Shown here piece by piece: positions 44,244-52,421 of a DNA stretch of 64,000 nt. Below the pieces are notes generated by a model. That model ran no database searches and was not told the DNA's origin. It worked only from the letters and a program-made list of their open reading frames with translations. A program made the translations under genes and the position numbers. Position 1 is the first letter of the stretch. Every line of letters begins with the position of its first letter. The stretch covers positions 147,207 through 211,206 of the forward strand of contig CACEKE010000001.1 in assembly GCA_902560075.1 (NCBI GenBank). Reading direction: 5' to 3'. Origin of the DNA: an uncultured Pelagibacteraceae bacterium. GTDB taxonomy: Bacteria > Pseudomonadota > Alphaproteobacteria > Pelagibacterales > Pelagibacteraceae.

Positions 44244-44906
44244 TTACTTTTGTGGGTCAGGTACTTTTCTTAAATACGGCTTAATTGTTTCCCAGCCATC
44301 AGGATATATTTTTTTGGCTTCCTCATTTGTTACTTTGGGAACAATAATTACGTCCTCACCTGGTTTCCAATCTGCAGGAGTTGCTATTTTATGTTTAGCT
44401 GTTCTCTGCATTGAGTCAATTGCTCTTAGAATTTCAGCAAAGTTTCTTCCAGTTGTCATTGGATACGTAAGAAATAAACCAATTCTTTTATCTGGTCTAA
44501 CAATATAAACTGTTCTTACAGTTTCATTATCTACTGCGGTTCTTCCCATAGATGTAGTTCCAGCATCACCTTCTAGCATATTATATAACTTTGCTACTTC
44601 TAATTTTTCATCTGCAACAATTGGATATTCTGGCTTCATCCCACATACATCTGTAATATCTTCTAACCATTTCTCATGATCAGATACAGGATCTACAGAC
44701 AATCCCATCACTTTTACATTTCTTGCGTCGAAATCTGGTTTCATTCTTGCTAAAGCACCTAATTCAGTAGTACAGACAGGAGTAAAATCTTTTGGATGTG
44801 AAAATAACACACCCCAGCTATCCCCTAACCATTCATGAAATTTTATCTCTCCCATTTGGGTTTGTGCTGTAAAATCTGGTGCAACACTATTAATTTTTAA
44901 AGTCAT
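44244..44906 (-). CDS. 1-Cys peroxiredoxin (Prx6 type)
   Basis: A 220-residue peroxiredoxin of the 1-Cys group. The catalytic HPKDFTPVCTTELGALAR with Cys46 near residues 36-53 is canonical; the arginine of RTVYIVRPDKRIG is also there. It reduces hydrogen and organic peroxides in the cytosol. Divergent from the persulfide-dioxygenase-like gene across about 60 bp. A GGAGAC ribosome-binding site precedes the ATG. Confidence 0.92.
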   Translation of the reverse strand: MTLKINSVAPDFTAQTQMGEIKFHEWLGDSWGVLFSHPKDFTPVCTTELGALARMKPDFDARNVKVMGLSVDPVSDHEKWLEDITDVCGMKPEYPIVADEKLEVAKLYNMLEGDAGTTSMGRTAVDNETVRTVYIVRPDKRIGLFLTYPMTTGRNFAEILRAIDSMQRTAKHKIATPADWKPGEDVIIVPKVTNEEAKKIYPDGWETIKPYLRKVPDPQK

Positions 44907-44969
44907 TTATGTCTCCTTTTTATATTTAAATTATATGCAAGATTGATTTGCGTTGCAATTTTTTATAAT

Positions 44970-45674
44970 ATGAACAAATATATGATATTTCAGCAATTAT
45001 TTGATGAAAAATCTTCAACCTACACTTACGTTATTTCTAGTGGAGAGGGACGTGAAGCTTTAATAATAGATCCAGTAATAGAACACACAGAAAAATATAT
45101 TAAAATATTAGAAAATTTAAAACTTAAACTGGTTAAAGTAATTGATACGCATATTCATGCGGATCATATAACTGCACTTAATGAATTAAATAAAAGAACT
45201 AGTTGCGCAAGAGTTATGGGTGAAAATTCTAAATCCGAAGTTATAGATTTAAAAATCAAGGATGATGAAAAGGTTAAAATTGAAAACATAGAATTAAAAG
45301 CAATGTATACACCAGGTCATACTGATTGTTCATATAGCTATTTAATGAATGACAGGGTATTTACTGGGGATACATTGTTAATTAATGGAACAGGTAGAAC
45401 AGATTTTCAAAATGGCAGTTCTTATGATGCGTATGAATCTTTATTTAATAAATTGTTAAAATTACCAGAAAAAACACTAGTTTACCCTGCGCATGATTAT
45501 AATGGTAAAAAATTCTCAACAATAGAGAATGAAAAAAATAATAATCCAAGGCTACAAGTTAAATCTAAAGAAGAATACGCGAATATTATGAAAAACCTGA
45601 ATCTAGCAAATCCAAAAATGATGGATATTGCTGTTCCTGCTAATGTTAAAGGTCTAACCTTAGATCAAATTTAG
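44970..45674 (+). CDS. metallo-beta-lactamase fold hydrolase (persulfide dioxygenase/ETHE1-like)
   Basis: A 234-residue MBL-fold enzyme. The metal motif THIHADH (HxHxDH) near residues 54-60, the histidine of TPGHTDCSYSY near 111, and an aspartate in VFTGDTLLING near 130 match ETHE1-type persulfide dioxygenases, as does the late YPAHDYNGK. It should oxidise glutathione persulfide to sulfite. I chose the ATG at 44970; an in-frame ATG at 44943 is less likely. It lies upstream of a metallothionein-like gene and cysE-cysK. Confidence 0.85.
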   Translation: MNKYMIFQQLFDEKSSTYTYVISSGEGREALIIDPVIEHTEKYIKILENLKLKLVKVIDTHIHADHITALNELNKRTSCARVMGENSKSEVIDLKIKDDEKVKIENIELKAMYTPGHTDCSYSYLMNDRVFTGDTLLINGTGRTDFQNGSSYDAYESLFNKLLKLPEKTLVYPAHDYNGKKFSTIENEKNNNPRLQVKSKEEYANIMKNLNLANPKMMDIAVPANVKGLTLDQI

Positions 45675-45711
45675 AAGTTGTATTTAAAAATATTATAATT
45701 ATATATTTAAT

Positions 45712-45831
45712 ATGGCTTGTGATAATCAAAAATGTACATGCAAAAATTGTACTAATGACAAATGTTCTTGCAGAGATTATAAAGACTGCGATTGCAAACC
45801 AGAGTCAAAATGTTGTTGTTGTAACGACTAA
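45712..45831 (+). CDS. 39-residue cysteine-rich, metallothionein-like protein
   Basis: A 39-residue protein with 12 cysteines: KCTCKNC, KCSCRDYKDCDCK and a terminal CCCC. The spacing (several CxC pairs and a CCCC block) is typical of bacterial and plant-like metallothioneins, so binding of copper, zinc or cadmium is likely. It is small and easily missed. It lies 37 bp after the persulfide-dioxygenase-like gene and 30 bp before cysE, in a sulfur and cysteine neighbourhood. No metal-responsive site was recognised upstream. Confidence 0.75.
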   Translation: MACDNQKCTCKNCTNDKCSCRDYKDCDCKPESKCCCCND

Positions 45832-45861
45832 ATTAATTTTAATTTAATCACTAAGAAAATT

Positions 45862-46446
45862 ATGAATGAATTTTTAGAATCTATAATAAAAAGAGACCCA
45901 GCAGCTAAATCAAAAATATCTGTTGTTTTAACATATCCTGGAGTTAAAGCAGTGTTTTTACATAGAATTGCTAATTTTTTTGCAGTAGCTAAATTTGATT
46001 TGATAGCAAGAATGATATCTCAATTCTCCAGGTTTATGACTGGAATAGAAATACATCCAAAAGCAAAAATTGGAAAAAATCTTTTTATTGATCACGGTAT
46101 GGGCGTTGTAATCGGAGAAACATCTGATATTGGTGATAATGTAACAATTTACCATATGGCAACACTTGGAGGAATTTCTCCAAGTATTAATTCAGATGAT
46201 CAAAGAGAAACAAAAAGACACCCTACTCTTCAAGACAACGTCGTTGTAGGATCGGGTGCCCAAGTTTTAGGACCAATAACAATTGGAAAAAACGCAAAGA
46301 TAGGTGCAAATGCAGTTGTAACAAAAGATGTTCCTGAAAATGGAGTTATGGTAGGTATACCTGCTAAAAATGTGGGTACAGCTACTGAAGAATTTAAACC
46401 TTATGGTATAAGTGACGAGGAAAAAAATGAAGAATTTTCAGAATAA
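45862..46446 (+). CDS. cysE: serine O-acetyltransferase
   Basis: A 194-residue CysE of the short form. It acetylates serine to O-acetylserine. The left-handed beta-helix repeats are clear: [36 protein letters not shown] and [18 protein letters not shown]. The catalytic histidine lies in IDHGMG. It overlaps the next gene by 20 bp, coupling it to the cysteine synthase. Confidence 0.93.
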   Translation: MNEFLESIIKRDPAAKSKISVVLTYPGVKAVFLHRIANFFAVAKFDLIARMISQFSRFMTGIEIHPKAKIGKNLFIDHGMGVVIGETSDIGDNVTIYHMATLGGISPSINSDDQRETKRHPTLQDNVVVGSGAQVLGPITIGKNAKIGANAVVTKDVPENGVMVGIPAKNVGTATEEFKPYGISDEEKNEEFSE

Positions 46447-47428
46447 TTTTATTTCAGGAATTGGAAATACACCTTTAGTTAAATTAAGAGCTGCATCTGA
46501 AGTAACGGGATGTAATATTTATGGTAAAGCTGAATATCTTAATCCAGGGGGATCAGTAAAAGATAGGGCAGCGTTAGCTTTAATAAAAGATGCCGAAGAG
46601 AAAAAATTAATTTCTAAAGGTGGTACTATTGTTGAGGGCACAGCTGGCAATACTGGAATTGGACTTTGTCTTATTGGAAATTCAGTAGGTTATAAAACAG
46701 TAATTGTTATGAATGATAATCAAACACAAGAAAAAAAGGATATGCTAAAAAATATGGGCGCTGAGTTAAAATTAGTTCCTCCTAAACCATATAAAGATGA
46801 TGGTAATTATGTAAAGGTTGCAGGTAGACTTGCTGATGAACTTAAATCATCAAATAATCATGGAGTAGTTTGGGCAAATCAATTTGATAATACTGCTAAT
46901 TTAAAAGGTCACTATGAAAGTACAGGTCCTGAAATCTGGGACCAAACAGAGGGGAAAGTTGATGGGTTTGTTTGTGCATCTGGAACTGGTGGAACAATAG
47001 CTGGTGTGAGCTCATATTTAAAAGAAAAAAATAAAGATGTTAAAATTTATTTATCTGATCCAACAGGTTCTTCTCTCTATAACTATATAGAAAATGGCGA
47101 ACTTAAAAGCGAGGGAGGATCAATTACAGAAGGAATTGGTTCAAGTAGAGTTACGGCAAATTTCGCTGAAGCTAAAATTGATGGTGCTTTTTCAATAAGT
47201 GATAATGAGTCTTTGCCTGTTTTATTTGATTTAATTGAAAACGAGGGATTAAGTCTTGGAACAAGTTGTGGAGTAAATATTGCTGGTGCAATTAGATTAG
47301 GTAAAATATTAGGACCAGGCAAAACAATTGTAACAATCCTTTGCGACAAATCAGACAAATACAACTCTAAGATGTTTAACAAAAAATTTTTATTGGAAAA
47401 AGGGCTTCCCTTACCTAGTTGGATATAA
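46427..47428 (+). CDS. cysK: cysteine synthase
   Basis: A 333-residue PLP-dependent beta-substitution enzyme. The PLP-lysine motif [12 protein letters not shown] is near residues 38-49, and [11 protein letters not shown] near 71 and SGTGGTIAG near 183 bind substrate and PLP phosphate. With O-acetylserine from CysE it makes cysteine from sulfide. I prefer the ATG at 46427, which has GAGG 7 bp upstream, over the GTG at 46412. It overlaps cysE by 20 bp. Confidence 0.9.
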   Translation: MKNFQNNFISGIGNTPLVKLRAASEVTGCNIYGKAEYLNPGGSVKDRAALALIKDAEEKKLISKGGTIVEGTAGNTGIGLCLIGNSVGYKTVIVMNDNQTQEKKDMLKNMGAELKLVPPKPYKDDGNYVKVAGRLADELKSSNNHGVVWANQFDNTANLKGHYESTGPEIWDQTEGKVDGFVCASGTGGTIAGVSSYLKEKNKDVKIYLSDPTGSSLYNYIENGELKSEGGSITEGIGSSRVTANFAEAKIDGAFSISDNESLPVLFDLIENEGLSLGTSCGVNIAGAIRLGKILGPGKTIVTILCDKSDKYNSKMFNKKFLLEKGLPLPSWI

Positions 47429-47508
47429 AAAACCACATACCAGTATTGTCATAAAACGTTTACTTTTCTAAGATATATTTAAATAAACTAAATTTTGAAA
47501 GGATTGGT

Positions 47509-47793
47509 ATGAAAGACTATTTAGCAACTCACGTTTTTAAATCTGAGGAAATGAAAAAAAAATTTCACGAAGTTGTAGGTTCAACATCTGCAGAGGATCT
47601 TAAAAAAGGCGTAAATGGGGAAAAGGCTGTGTGTCACATGACAATGATGTGTGCAGGTGACTCTATGAATATGTATTGTAAGTGGCAAGCAGAGAGCCCG
47701 CAAGCTATTATAGATCAATTGGGAGACATGAATAACTTTTTTGATACTACTTCAGAAGAGTGTTCTCAGGTGATGGACTTTTCTAAAATGTAA
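47509..47793 (+). CDS. unknown small protein
   Basis: A 94-residue soluble protein beginning MKDYLATHVFKSEEMKKKF, with four cysteines (AVCHMTMMCAG and MYCKWQAES, then EECSQV). It resembles small dimeric alpha/beta barrel proteins in its alternating pattern, but no firm family is visible. A ribosome-binding site (AAAGGA) lies 9 bp upstream. It opens a run of six small genes of similar size. Function unknown. Confidence 0.6.
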   Translation: MKDYLATHVFKSEEMKKKFHEVVGSTSAEDLKKGVNGEKAVCHMTMMCAGDSMNMYCKWQAESPQAIIDQLGDMNNFFDTTSEECSQVMDFSKM

Positions 47794-47824
47794 ATTAAAA
47801 ATAAAGTAAACTAAAGGAGCAAAA

Positions 47825-48208
47825 ATGGACGTAAAAGAGCAAACAAGAAAAGCATATGAGCTTTTTACTAAAGGTGATATGGAAACTTTTTTAAATGAAA
47901 TGATTGATGATAATATTGTATGGACATTTCCAGGCAAAGAAGGTGTTCACCCATTATCTGGAGTTCATAAAGGTAAACAAGCTATGATGGCTACAATGTC
48001 AAAAATTCCATCTTTATGGCCAAATTTTCATTTAAAAATTTTAGATATGATTAGTGAAGGTAACAAAGTATTTGTTAGAGTGCATGCAACTGCTGACAAT
48101 ATGGATACGATATTTGGTCATTATTTTGAGTCAACTGATGAAGGAAAAACTAAAATTATGATGACTTTTGATGACACTCTAAGCATGTTTAATGCTATGA
48201 AAAAATAA
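47825..48208 (+). CDS. SnoaL/NTF2-like protein 1
   Basis: A 127-residue protein of the NTF2-like fold: an N-terminal helical hairpin (RKAYELFTKGDMETFLNEM), then WTFPG and HPLSGVHKGKQA, and a beta sheet ending FDDTLSMFN. NTF2-like proteins cover enzymes and binding proteins, so function is not fixed. A second family member is at 49246-49566. GGAGC lies just before the ATG. Confidence 0.7.
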   Translation: MDVKEQTRKAYELFTKGDMETFLNEMIDDNIVWTFPGKEGVHPLSGVHKGKQAMMATMSKIPSLWPNFHLKILDMISEGNKVFVRVHATADNMDTIFGHYFESTDEGKTKIMMTFDDTLSMFNAMKK

Positions 48209-48232
48209 ATAATTTTTTATAAGGAGAAAAGA

Positions 48233-48523
48233 ATGGAAAAAGAAATGTTAGCTTTAGTTAATCTTAAAGAAGGTAAGCTAGAAACTTTTATGGGATGGAT
48301 GCAGTCTGATGAAGGTATGGAAGTAAGAAAAAGTGTTGCTTATCCAGAAAAAACTATTGGAGGAATGAAACCTGATAAAAGCGGTATTCTTTTTAAGGTT
48401 TCAGTTCATAATGAGGCAGGAATGAAAGAATTTGTTGCCGGAAATAACCCAAAAGCTAAAGCGATTTATGCGGAATGTGTAGATAATGTGCAATTATGGG
48501 AATTATCAAAAGTTGAGGTTTAA
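48233..48523 (+). CDS. small dimeric alpha/beta-barrel-like protein
   Basis: A 96-residue soluble protein with a pattern resembling the dimeric alpha/beta barrel (ferredoxin-like) fold: strands at MLALVNLK and GILFKVSVH and helices near KLETFMGWMQ. No firm family. AAGGAGAA sits upstream of the ATG. It is followed 2 bp later by a secreted-protein gene. Confidence 0.55.
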   Translation: MEKEMLALVNLKEGKLETFMGWMQSDEGMEVRKSVAYPEKTIGGMKPDKSGILFKVSVHNEAGMKEFVAGNNPKAKAIYAECVDNVQLWELSKVEV

Positions 48524-48525
48524 TT

Positions 48526-48903
48526 ATGAAAAAATTAATATTAATTTTAACAAGTTTTATAATTATAAACACAGCGAATGCTGGAAGTTTAAGTAAAAAA
48601 GATACAGATAAAGCCTGGGATTGTGTTGGCATATATATGGCTAATTATTTTTTGCCATCAGGTGAAACATTCGAATATAGCATGAAAGAAAAGTCTATGG
48701 CATCTGTGAAGGTTTGGAAAACTTATGCCTTAGAGATTGGTATTAAAGAGAAAGATTGGGATGAAGGAACTAATAAAGCAGTTGATAAACATTACGGTTC
48801 TAAATACAACAAAGAATTAACTGATGGATGTCACGCATTTTTAGAGAAGACAATTCCAAATGGTAAAGATAGAGTAGAGAAAGTAGTTCAAACTTTATAT
48901 TAA
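48526..48903 (+). CDS. secreted small protein, unknown function
   Basis: A 125-residue protein with a signal peptide (ILILTSFIIINTANAG, cleavage likely after ANA near residue 19). The mature part is helical and has two cysteines (WDCVG near 33 and DGCHAF near 107) that could form a disulfide. No recognised family. It lies in the same run of small genes. Confidence 0.6.
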   Translation: MKKLILILTSFIIINTANAGSLSKKDTDKAWDCVGIYMANYFLPSGETFEYSMKEKSMASVKVWKTYALEIGIKEKDWDEGTNKAVDKHYGSKYNKELTDGCHAFLEKTIPNGKDRVEKVVQTLY

Positions 48904-48917
48904 AATAAGGAATAAAT

Positions 48918-49226
48918 ATGGGAAAAGCTTACGTAATAGCTCATCCAAAGGTAATTAACATGGATAAGTTTAAAACTGACTATGCGTCAAAAGTTGATGC
49001 AACAATCGCTGCATTTGGAGGGAAATTCTTAGTTAGAACGCCAGATAAATTAGCAGCTGAAGGTGAGCAAGGAACTCTTACAGTAGTTATCGAATTTGAG
49101 AGTAAAGAAAAAGCAATGGGATGGTATAATTCAGATGCTCATCAACAAATAGTTGGACACAGAAGATCAAATACTGATGAAAAGAGTACTTTTGTAATAG
49201 CTGAAGAGTCTAGTACAATGAAATAA
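48918..49226 (+). CDS. DUF1330-type dimeric alpha/beta barrel protein
   Basis: A 102-residue protein of the DUF1330 family: KAYVIAHPKVINMDKF at the start and FLVRTPDKL, then VVIEFESKEKAMGWYN, with the family's usual GKFLVR strand. Its molecular function is unknown. AAATAAGGAATAAAT holds a ribosome-binding site near the ATG. Confidence 0.8.
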   Translation: MGKAYVIAHPKVINMDKFKTDYASKVDATIAAFGGKFLVRTPDKLAAEGEQGTLTVVIEFESKEKAMGWYNSDAHQQIVGHRRSNTDEKSTFVIAEESSTMK

Positions 49227-49245
49227 AACAATAGGAGAATAAATA

Positions 49246-49566
49246 ATGTCAATAATAGAAAAATATAGTGGTGCGATTAAAAATAAAGATGAGTCAACTA
49301 TGAATGATCTTTTGCACGATGATTTTAAATTTACAATGCATAAATCGGGTAATACTTTAGGAAAAAGTGACATAATTAAATGGGCTATGAGTGGTGACAT
49401 AAAACAAGATAAGTCGAGAGTTGTTTATGAAAATGACGAAGTCGGTGTTCACCATGCATTTGTAACTTTTGATGACGGTAATGTTGAAGCAGTGATGGCA
49501 GTTTATAGATATAAAAATGGAAAGATTATAAGTCTTGAGACTGGTGCCACTCCTATGCCAAAATAA
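49246..49566 (+). CDS. SnoaL/NTF2-like protein 2
   Basis: A 106-residue NTF2-like protein (MSIIEKYSGAIKNKDESTM, then LLHDDFKFTMHKSG and the HHAFVTFDDGNVEAV strands). It is the second such protein in the run and shares layout with 47825-48208. GGAG lies 8 bp upstream. Substrate unknown. Confidence 0.7.
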   Translation: MSIIEKYSGAIKNKDESTMNDLLHDDFKFTMHKSGNTLGKSDIIKWAMSGDIKQDKSRVVYENDEVGVHHAFVTFDDGNVEAVMAVYRYKNGKIISLETGATPMPK

Positions 49567-50118
49567 GTGAAAAAAATATTACTAACTATTACGTTCTTTT
49601 CTTTATCGTTTTTTTCGTATGCAAATGATCAATACGATGCACAATTAAATAATTTACTTAATCAATTAAAGAGCACGGGCAGCTCAATTGCTGCAAAGGA
49701 AATAGAAACTAAAATTTGGAAAATGTGGACCACGCATCCCTCTGAAGAAAGTCTTACAAATTTATTAGCTAAAGGTTCATATTATATGTCTCAAAACCAA
49801 TTGACATCTGCACATAATGTGTTTTCAAAAGCTATAGAATTAGATCCTAAATGGGCAGAAGCTTGGAACAAAAGAGCGACAGTACTTTATTTGATGGGTA
49901 ATTATGAGCTTTCTCAAAATGATATAGATGAAGTTTTAAAATTAGAGAAAAGACACTTTGGTGCTTTATCTGGACAAGGAATGGTTCAAACAGCTCTAAA
50001 GAATTATCAAAAAGCGATAGACAGTTATGTTGAAGCTCATAAAGTTTATCCTGCTATGAAAACACCTTTAATCATGATAGAGAAATTGCAAGTTTTAATA
50101 CAACAAGAAAGTATATGA
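49567..50118 (+). CDS. secreted TPR protein
   Basis: A 183-residue protein starting with a GTG codon immediately after the previous stop. A signal peptide (ITFFSLSFFSYAND) leads into tetratricopeptide repeats from about residue 60 to 170 (HNVFSKAIELDPKWAEAWNK is one). It is probably periplasmic and binds a partner. It ends the run of small soluble genes. Confidence 0.75.
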   Translation: MKKILLTITFFSLSFFSYANDQYDAQLNNLLNQLKSTGSSIAAKEIETKIWKMWTTHPSEESLTNLLAKGSYYMSQNQLTSAHNVFSKAIELDPKWAEAWNKRATVLYLMGNYELSQNDIDEVLKLEKRHFGALSGQGMVQTALKNYQKAIDSYVEAHKVYPAMKTPLIMIEKLQVLIQQESI

Positions 50119-50124
50119 CATATA

Positions 50125-50340
50125 ATGAACCAATTACTTTTTTTTTGCATTATTTTAACTGCGTTTGATTTATTTCTAATTATATACGCACTAACAATTC
50201 CTCTTTATCCACAAAAATGGAGAGACAAAGTTAACAAAAAATACCAAAATGAAACAGCAACTGGTATAACAATAATATTTGTAACTTTAGCTAGTTGTTT
50301 TTCATGGATAATTTATTTTTATTTTAAAATTTTTATTTAA
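50125..50340 (+). CDS. small two-helix membrane protein
   Basis: A 71-residue protein with membrane helices near residues 3-24 and 47-68, joined by a basic segment with RDKVNKKYQNETATG. I do not recognise it. It is 6 bp after the TPR gene and first of three consecutive small membrane proteins. Confidence 0.55.
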   Translation: MNQLLFFCIILTAFDLFLIIYALTIPLYPQKWRDKVNKKYQNETATGITIIFVTLASCFSWIIYFYFKIFI

Positions 50341-50355
50341 AGTTAAACTGATTTA

Positions 50356-50583
50356 ATGATCCCTAAAAAATTTTCAAATCTCGTATTTACACTAATTATG
50401 GGTTTTGGAATGAGTCTGCTAATGACTTTAATTATTACATATATCAATACTGGAATGGATAGTGAATTTATTGATAGATTCTTAAAAGCCTGGTCAATAA
50501 GCTTTCCAATAGCAATAACGGCTATTTTAATTGTTGCTCCTGTTACAAGAAAATTTGTAGATAAAATTACTAAATCATCTTAG
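50356..50583 (+). CDS. DUF2798 family membrane protein
   Basis: A 75-residue two-helix protein. The pattern FTLIMGFGMSLLMTLI, followed by FLKAWSISFPIAI and VAPVTRKFVDKI, is that of DUF2798. Function unknown. It lies in the same run of small membrane genes. Confidence 0.75.
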   Translation: MIPKKFSNLVFTLIMGFGMSLLMTLIITYINTGMDSEFIDRFLKAWSISFPIAITAILIVAPVTRKFVDKITKSS

Positions 50584-50607
50584 AATGATTTTAAACTGAT
50601 TTAAAAA

Positions 50608-50853
50608 ATGTTTAAAATAATAATATTATACGAAGTGGTCTTTATAATATTTTGGAATGTTCTTTATTTTGCTAATGGAGATTTCAATTCCTGGGTTGGC
50701 GATCAGTTTTTAGCAGCTTTATATACTTTCTTATCAACTATGGCTCTTGGACTTACAGTTGTCTATATAATTTATGTAACTGCAAAATTATCAGGCTTTT
50801 TAGATAAAATTAGAAGTACAAAAGACCCTAGAAGAGATATTGGTCACCAATAA
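50608..50853 (+). CDS. small membrane protein, unknown
   Basis: An 81-residue protein with two predicted helices (near 2-20 and 40-63) and a basic C-terminal tail. It overlaps the end of the convergent DUF952 gene by 26 bp. No recognised family. Confidence 0.55.
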   Translation: MFKIIILYEVVFIIFWNVLYFANGDFNSWVGDQFLAALYTFLSTMALGLTVVYIIYVTAKLSGFLDKIRSTKDPRRDIGHQ

Positions 50854-51151
50854 TTTCTTTGCTGTCTATAACATTTTCTATTTGTAATTTTGAATATAAA
50901 TGAGGAAACTTTTCATCGTTAGTTGATTTTTCCCAAATAAGATTATTTAAAGTATCCGTTTTTAAAATTAATAAAACTAAATCTTTTTGATTTGAAAAGT
51001 ATTTTTTTAAAGTTTGATTTACTTGTTCCCTATCTGATAAATGAATAAAGCCATCCTCGATATCTTTATTTGATCCATGCCAAGTTTTTTTTTCTTTAAA
51101 AAAATTCCATTCTTTTTTCGTGCAAATCTTATAAACATAGTCAATTCTCAT
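50828..51151 (-). CDS. DUF952 family protein
   Basis: A 107-residue protein of the DUF952 family: YKICTKKEWNFFKEK and DGFIHLSDREQVNQTL, then PHLYSKLQIENVI, are the conserved stretches. The function is unknown. It overlaps the AhpD-like gene by 1 bp and follows it, so the two are probably one transcript. Confidence 0.8.
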   Translation of the reverse strand: MRIDYVYKICTKKEWNFFKEKKTWHGSNKDIEDGFIHLSDREQVNQTLKKYFSNQKDLVLLILKTDTLNNLIWEKSTNDEKFPHLYSKLQIENVIDSKEIIGDQYLF

Positions 51152-51543
51152 TATTTAAATTTATTGTCTAATTCTACCTGATATCCTTCCACCAATCTAT
51201 TTGCTTCATTTGCCATTCCTGTTACTGCTATCATTTCACTTAACATTTCTTTAGTAGCGCCCTTTTTCATAGCCGCAGCACTGTGAGATCTTATGCAGTA
51301 TTCACATCCATTAGTCACAGATACAGCAACATAAATTAACTCCTTAGTCATTTCATCCAAGGCACCTTTCTTCATCACTTGTTTCATAGAACTCCAAGTT
51401 CTTTCAAGGGTGTCTGGATCATTGGCAATGTATTTCCAAAAGTTTGGAACATCTTCAATTTTCCTTGTAGTTTTAATATCATCGAAAACTTCTTTTACTT
51501 TTCCCATTACTTCGTTTTCATTTATAGGTTTAAAGATTGTCAT
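51151..51543 (-). CDS. carboxymuconolactone decarboxylase/AhpD-like protein
   Basis: A 130-residue AhpD-like protein with the redox motif CEYCIRSHSAAAM near residues 75-87 (CxxC followed by SxxxH). Such proteins act as alkylhydroperoxidases or thiol oxidoreductases. A GGAGGA ribosome-binding site precedes its start. It lies 10 bp after the HisN-like gene and directly before DUF952. Confidence 0.88.
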   Translation of the reverse strand: MTIFKPINENEVMGKVKEVFDDIKTTRKIEDVPNFWKYIANDPDTLERTWSSMKQVMKKGALDEMTKELIYVAVSVTNGCEYCIRSHSAAAMKKGATKEMLSEMIAVTGMANEANRLVEGYQVELDNKFK

Positions 51544-51553
51544 ATTCCTCCTT

Positions 51554-52357
51554 TTAAGACACTGTTTTAAGTAATTTAATCATTTGATTTTTATTTTTTT
51601 CGTTATTGGCAACAATAATTTTGCCACCATTTATTGGTTCATCACCCTTCCATGTTGAAACTTTTCCACCAGCAGCTCTGATAATGGGAATTAGTGGATG
51701 TATGTCCCAAATTTTATTACCACACTGAATAACTATATCTAATTTTCCCTCAGCCATATGTGAATAACTTAAAGCATCAAAGCATGGAAACTGTAATAAT
51801 TTTAATACTTTTGGTATTTTCATTTGTTTTTTTAAAGACAATACTCCATGAAATGCACCAGCTATTCTCGCTTTTTTGAATATAACTTTGTTATTTACTT
51901 TTATTTTTTTTCTTTTTCCATTTTCAAATTTATAAGCAATTTTATGATTAAAATTTATGTAATATTTTTTTAATAATGGAAAATTTGCTAACCCAATAAT
52001 TGGTATTCCTTTATAATTAAGTGATATTAGATTACTCCAAGATGGGTTTCCAATAACATATGATCTAGTTCCATCAATTGGATCTATTACCCAAGAATAT
52101 TCGCTTTTAGATATTTTTTTTCCAAATTCTTCTCCTATAATTTGATGTTCAGGAAATTTTTTTGTAATTTTTGACCTTATAAACCTTTCAAATGCCTTGT
52201 CTGATGATGTGACTGGATCGTAACCTCTCCCTTTAAGTTTGTTAGTAACTTGAAAAGACTTGCTCAATTTTTTGTTGTAAAATCTAGTTAATTCTTTAGC
52301 TAAATTATTGAGAAACTTGAAATAAGTTTCATAATTAAATTTTTTTATCTGTGGCAT
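51554..52357 (-). CDS. inositol monophosphatase family (histidinol-phosphatase-like)
   Basis: A 267-residue member of the inositol monophosphatase family. The metal-binding motif IDPIDGTRSYVIG near residues 92-104 and the second motif WDIHPLIPIIRAAGG near 220-234 are present, as is GEEFG near 75. HisN-type phosphatases have this length, but inositol phosphatases do too. It begins a minus-strand run with the AhpD-like gene and is divergent from the dioxygenase. Confidence 0.85.
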   Translation of the reverse strand: MPQIKKFNYETYFKFLNNLAKELTRFYNKKLSKSFQVTNKLKGRGYDPVTSSDKAFERFIRSKITKKFPEHQIIGEEFGKKISKSEYSWVIDPIDGTRSYVIGNPSWSNLISLNYKGIPIIGLANFPLLKKYYINFNHKIAYKFENGKRKKIKVNNKVIFKKARIAGAFHGVLSLKKQMKIPKVLKLLQFPCFDALSYSHMAEGKLDIVIQCGNKIWDIHPLIPIIRAAGGKVSTWKGDEPINGGKIIVANNEKNKNQMIKLLKTVS

Positions 52358-52421
52358 GATGATCTTTTCTTACTATTTTATTTATCTTGATAAAAGTTAA
52401 ATTTTAAATAATCCTATAATA

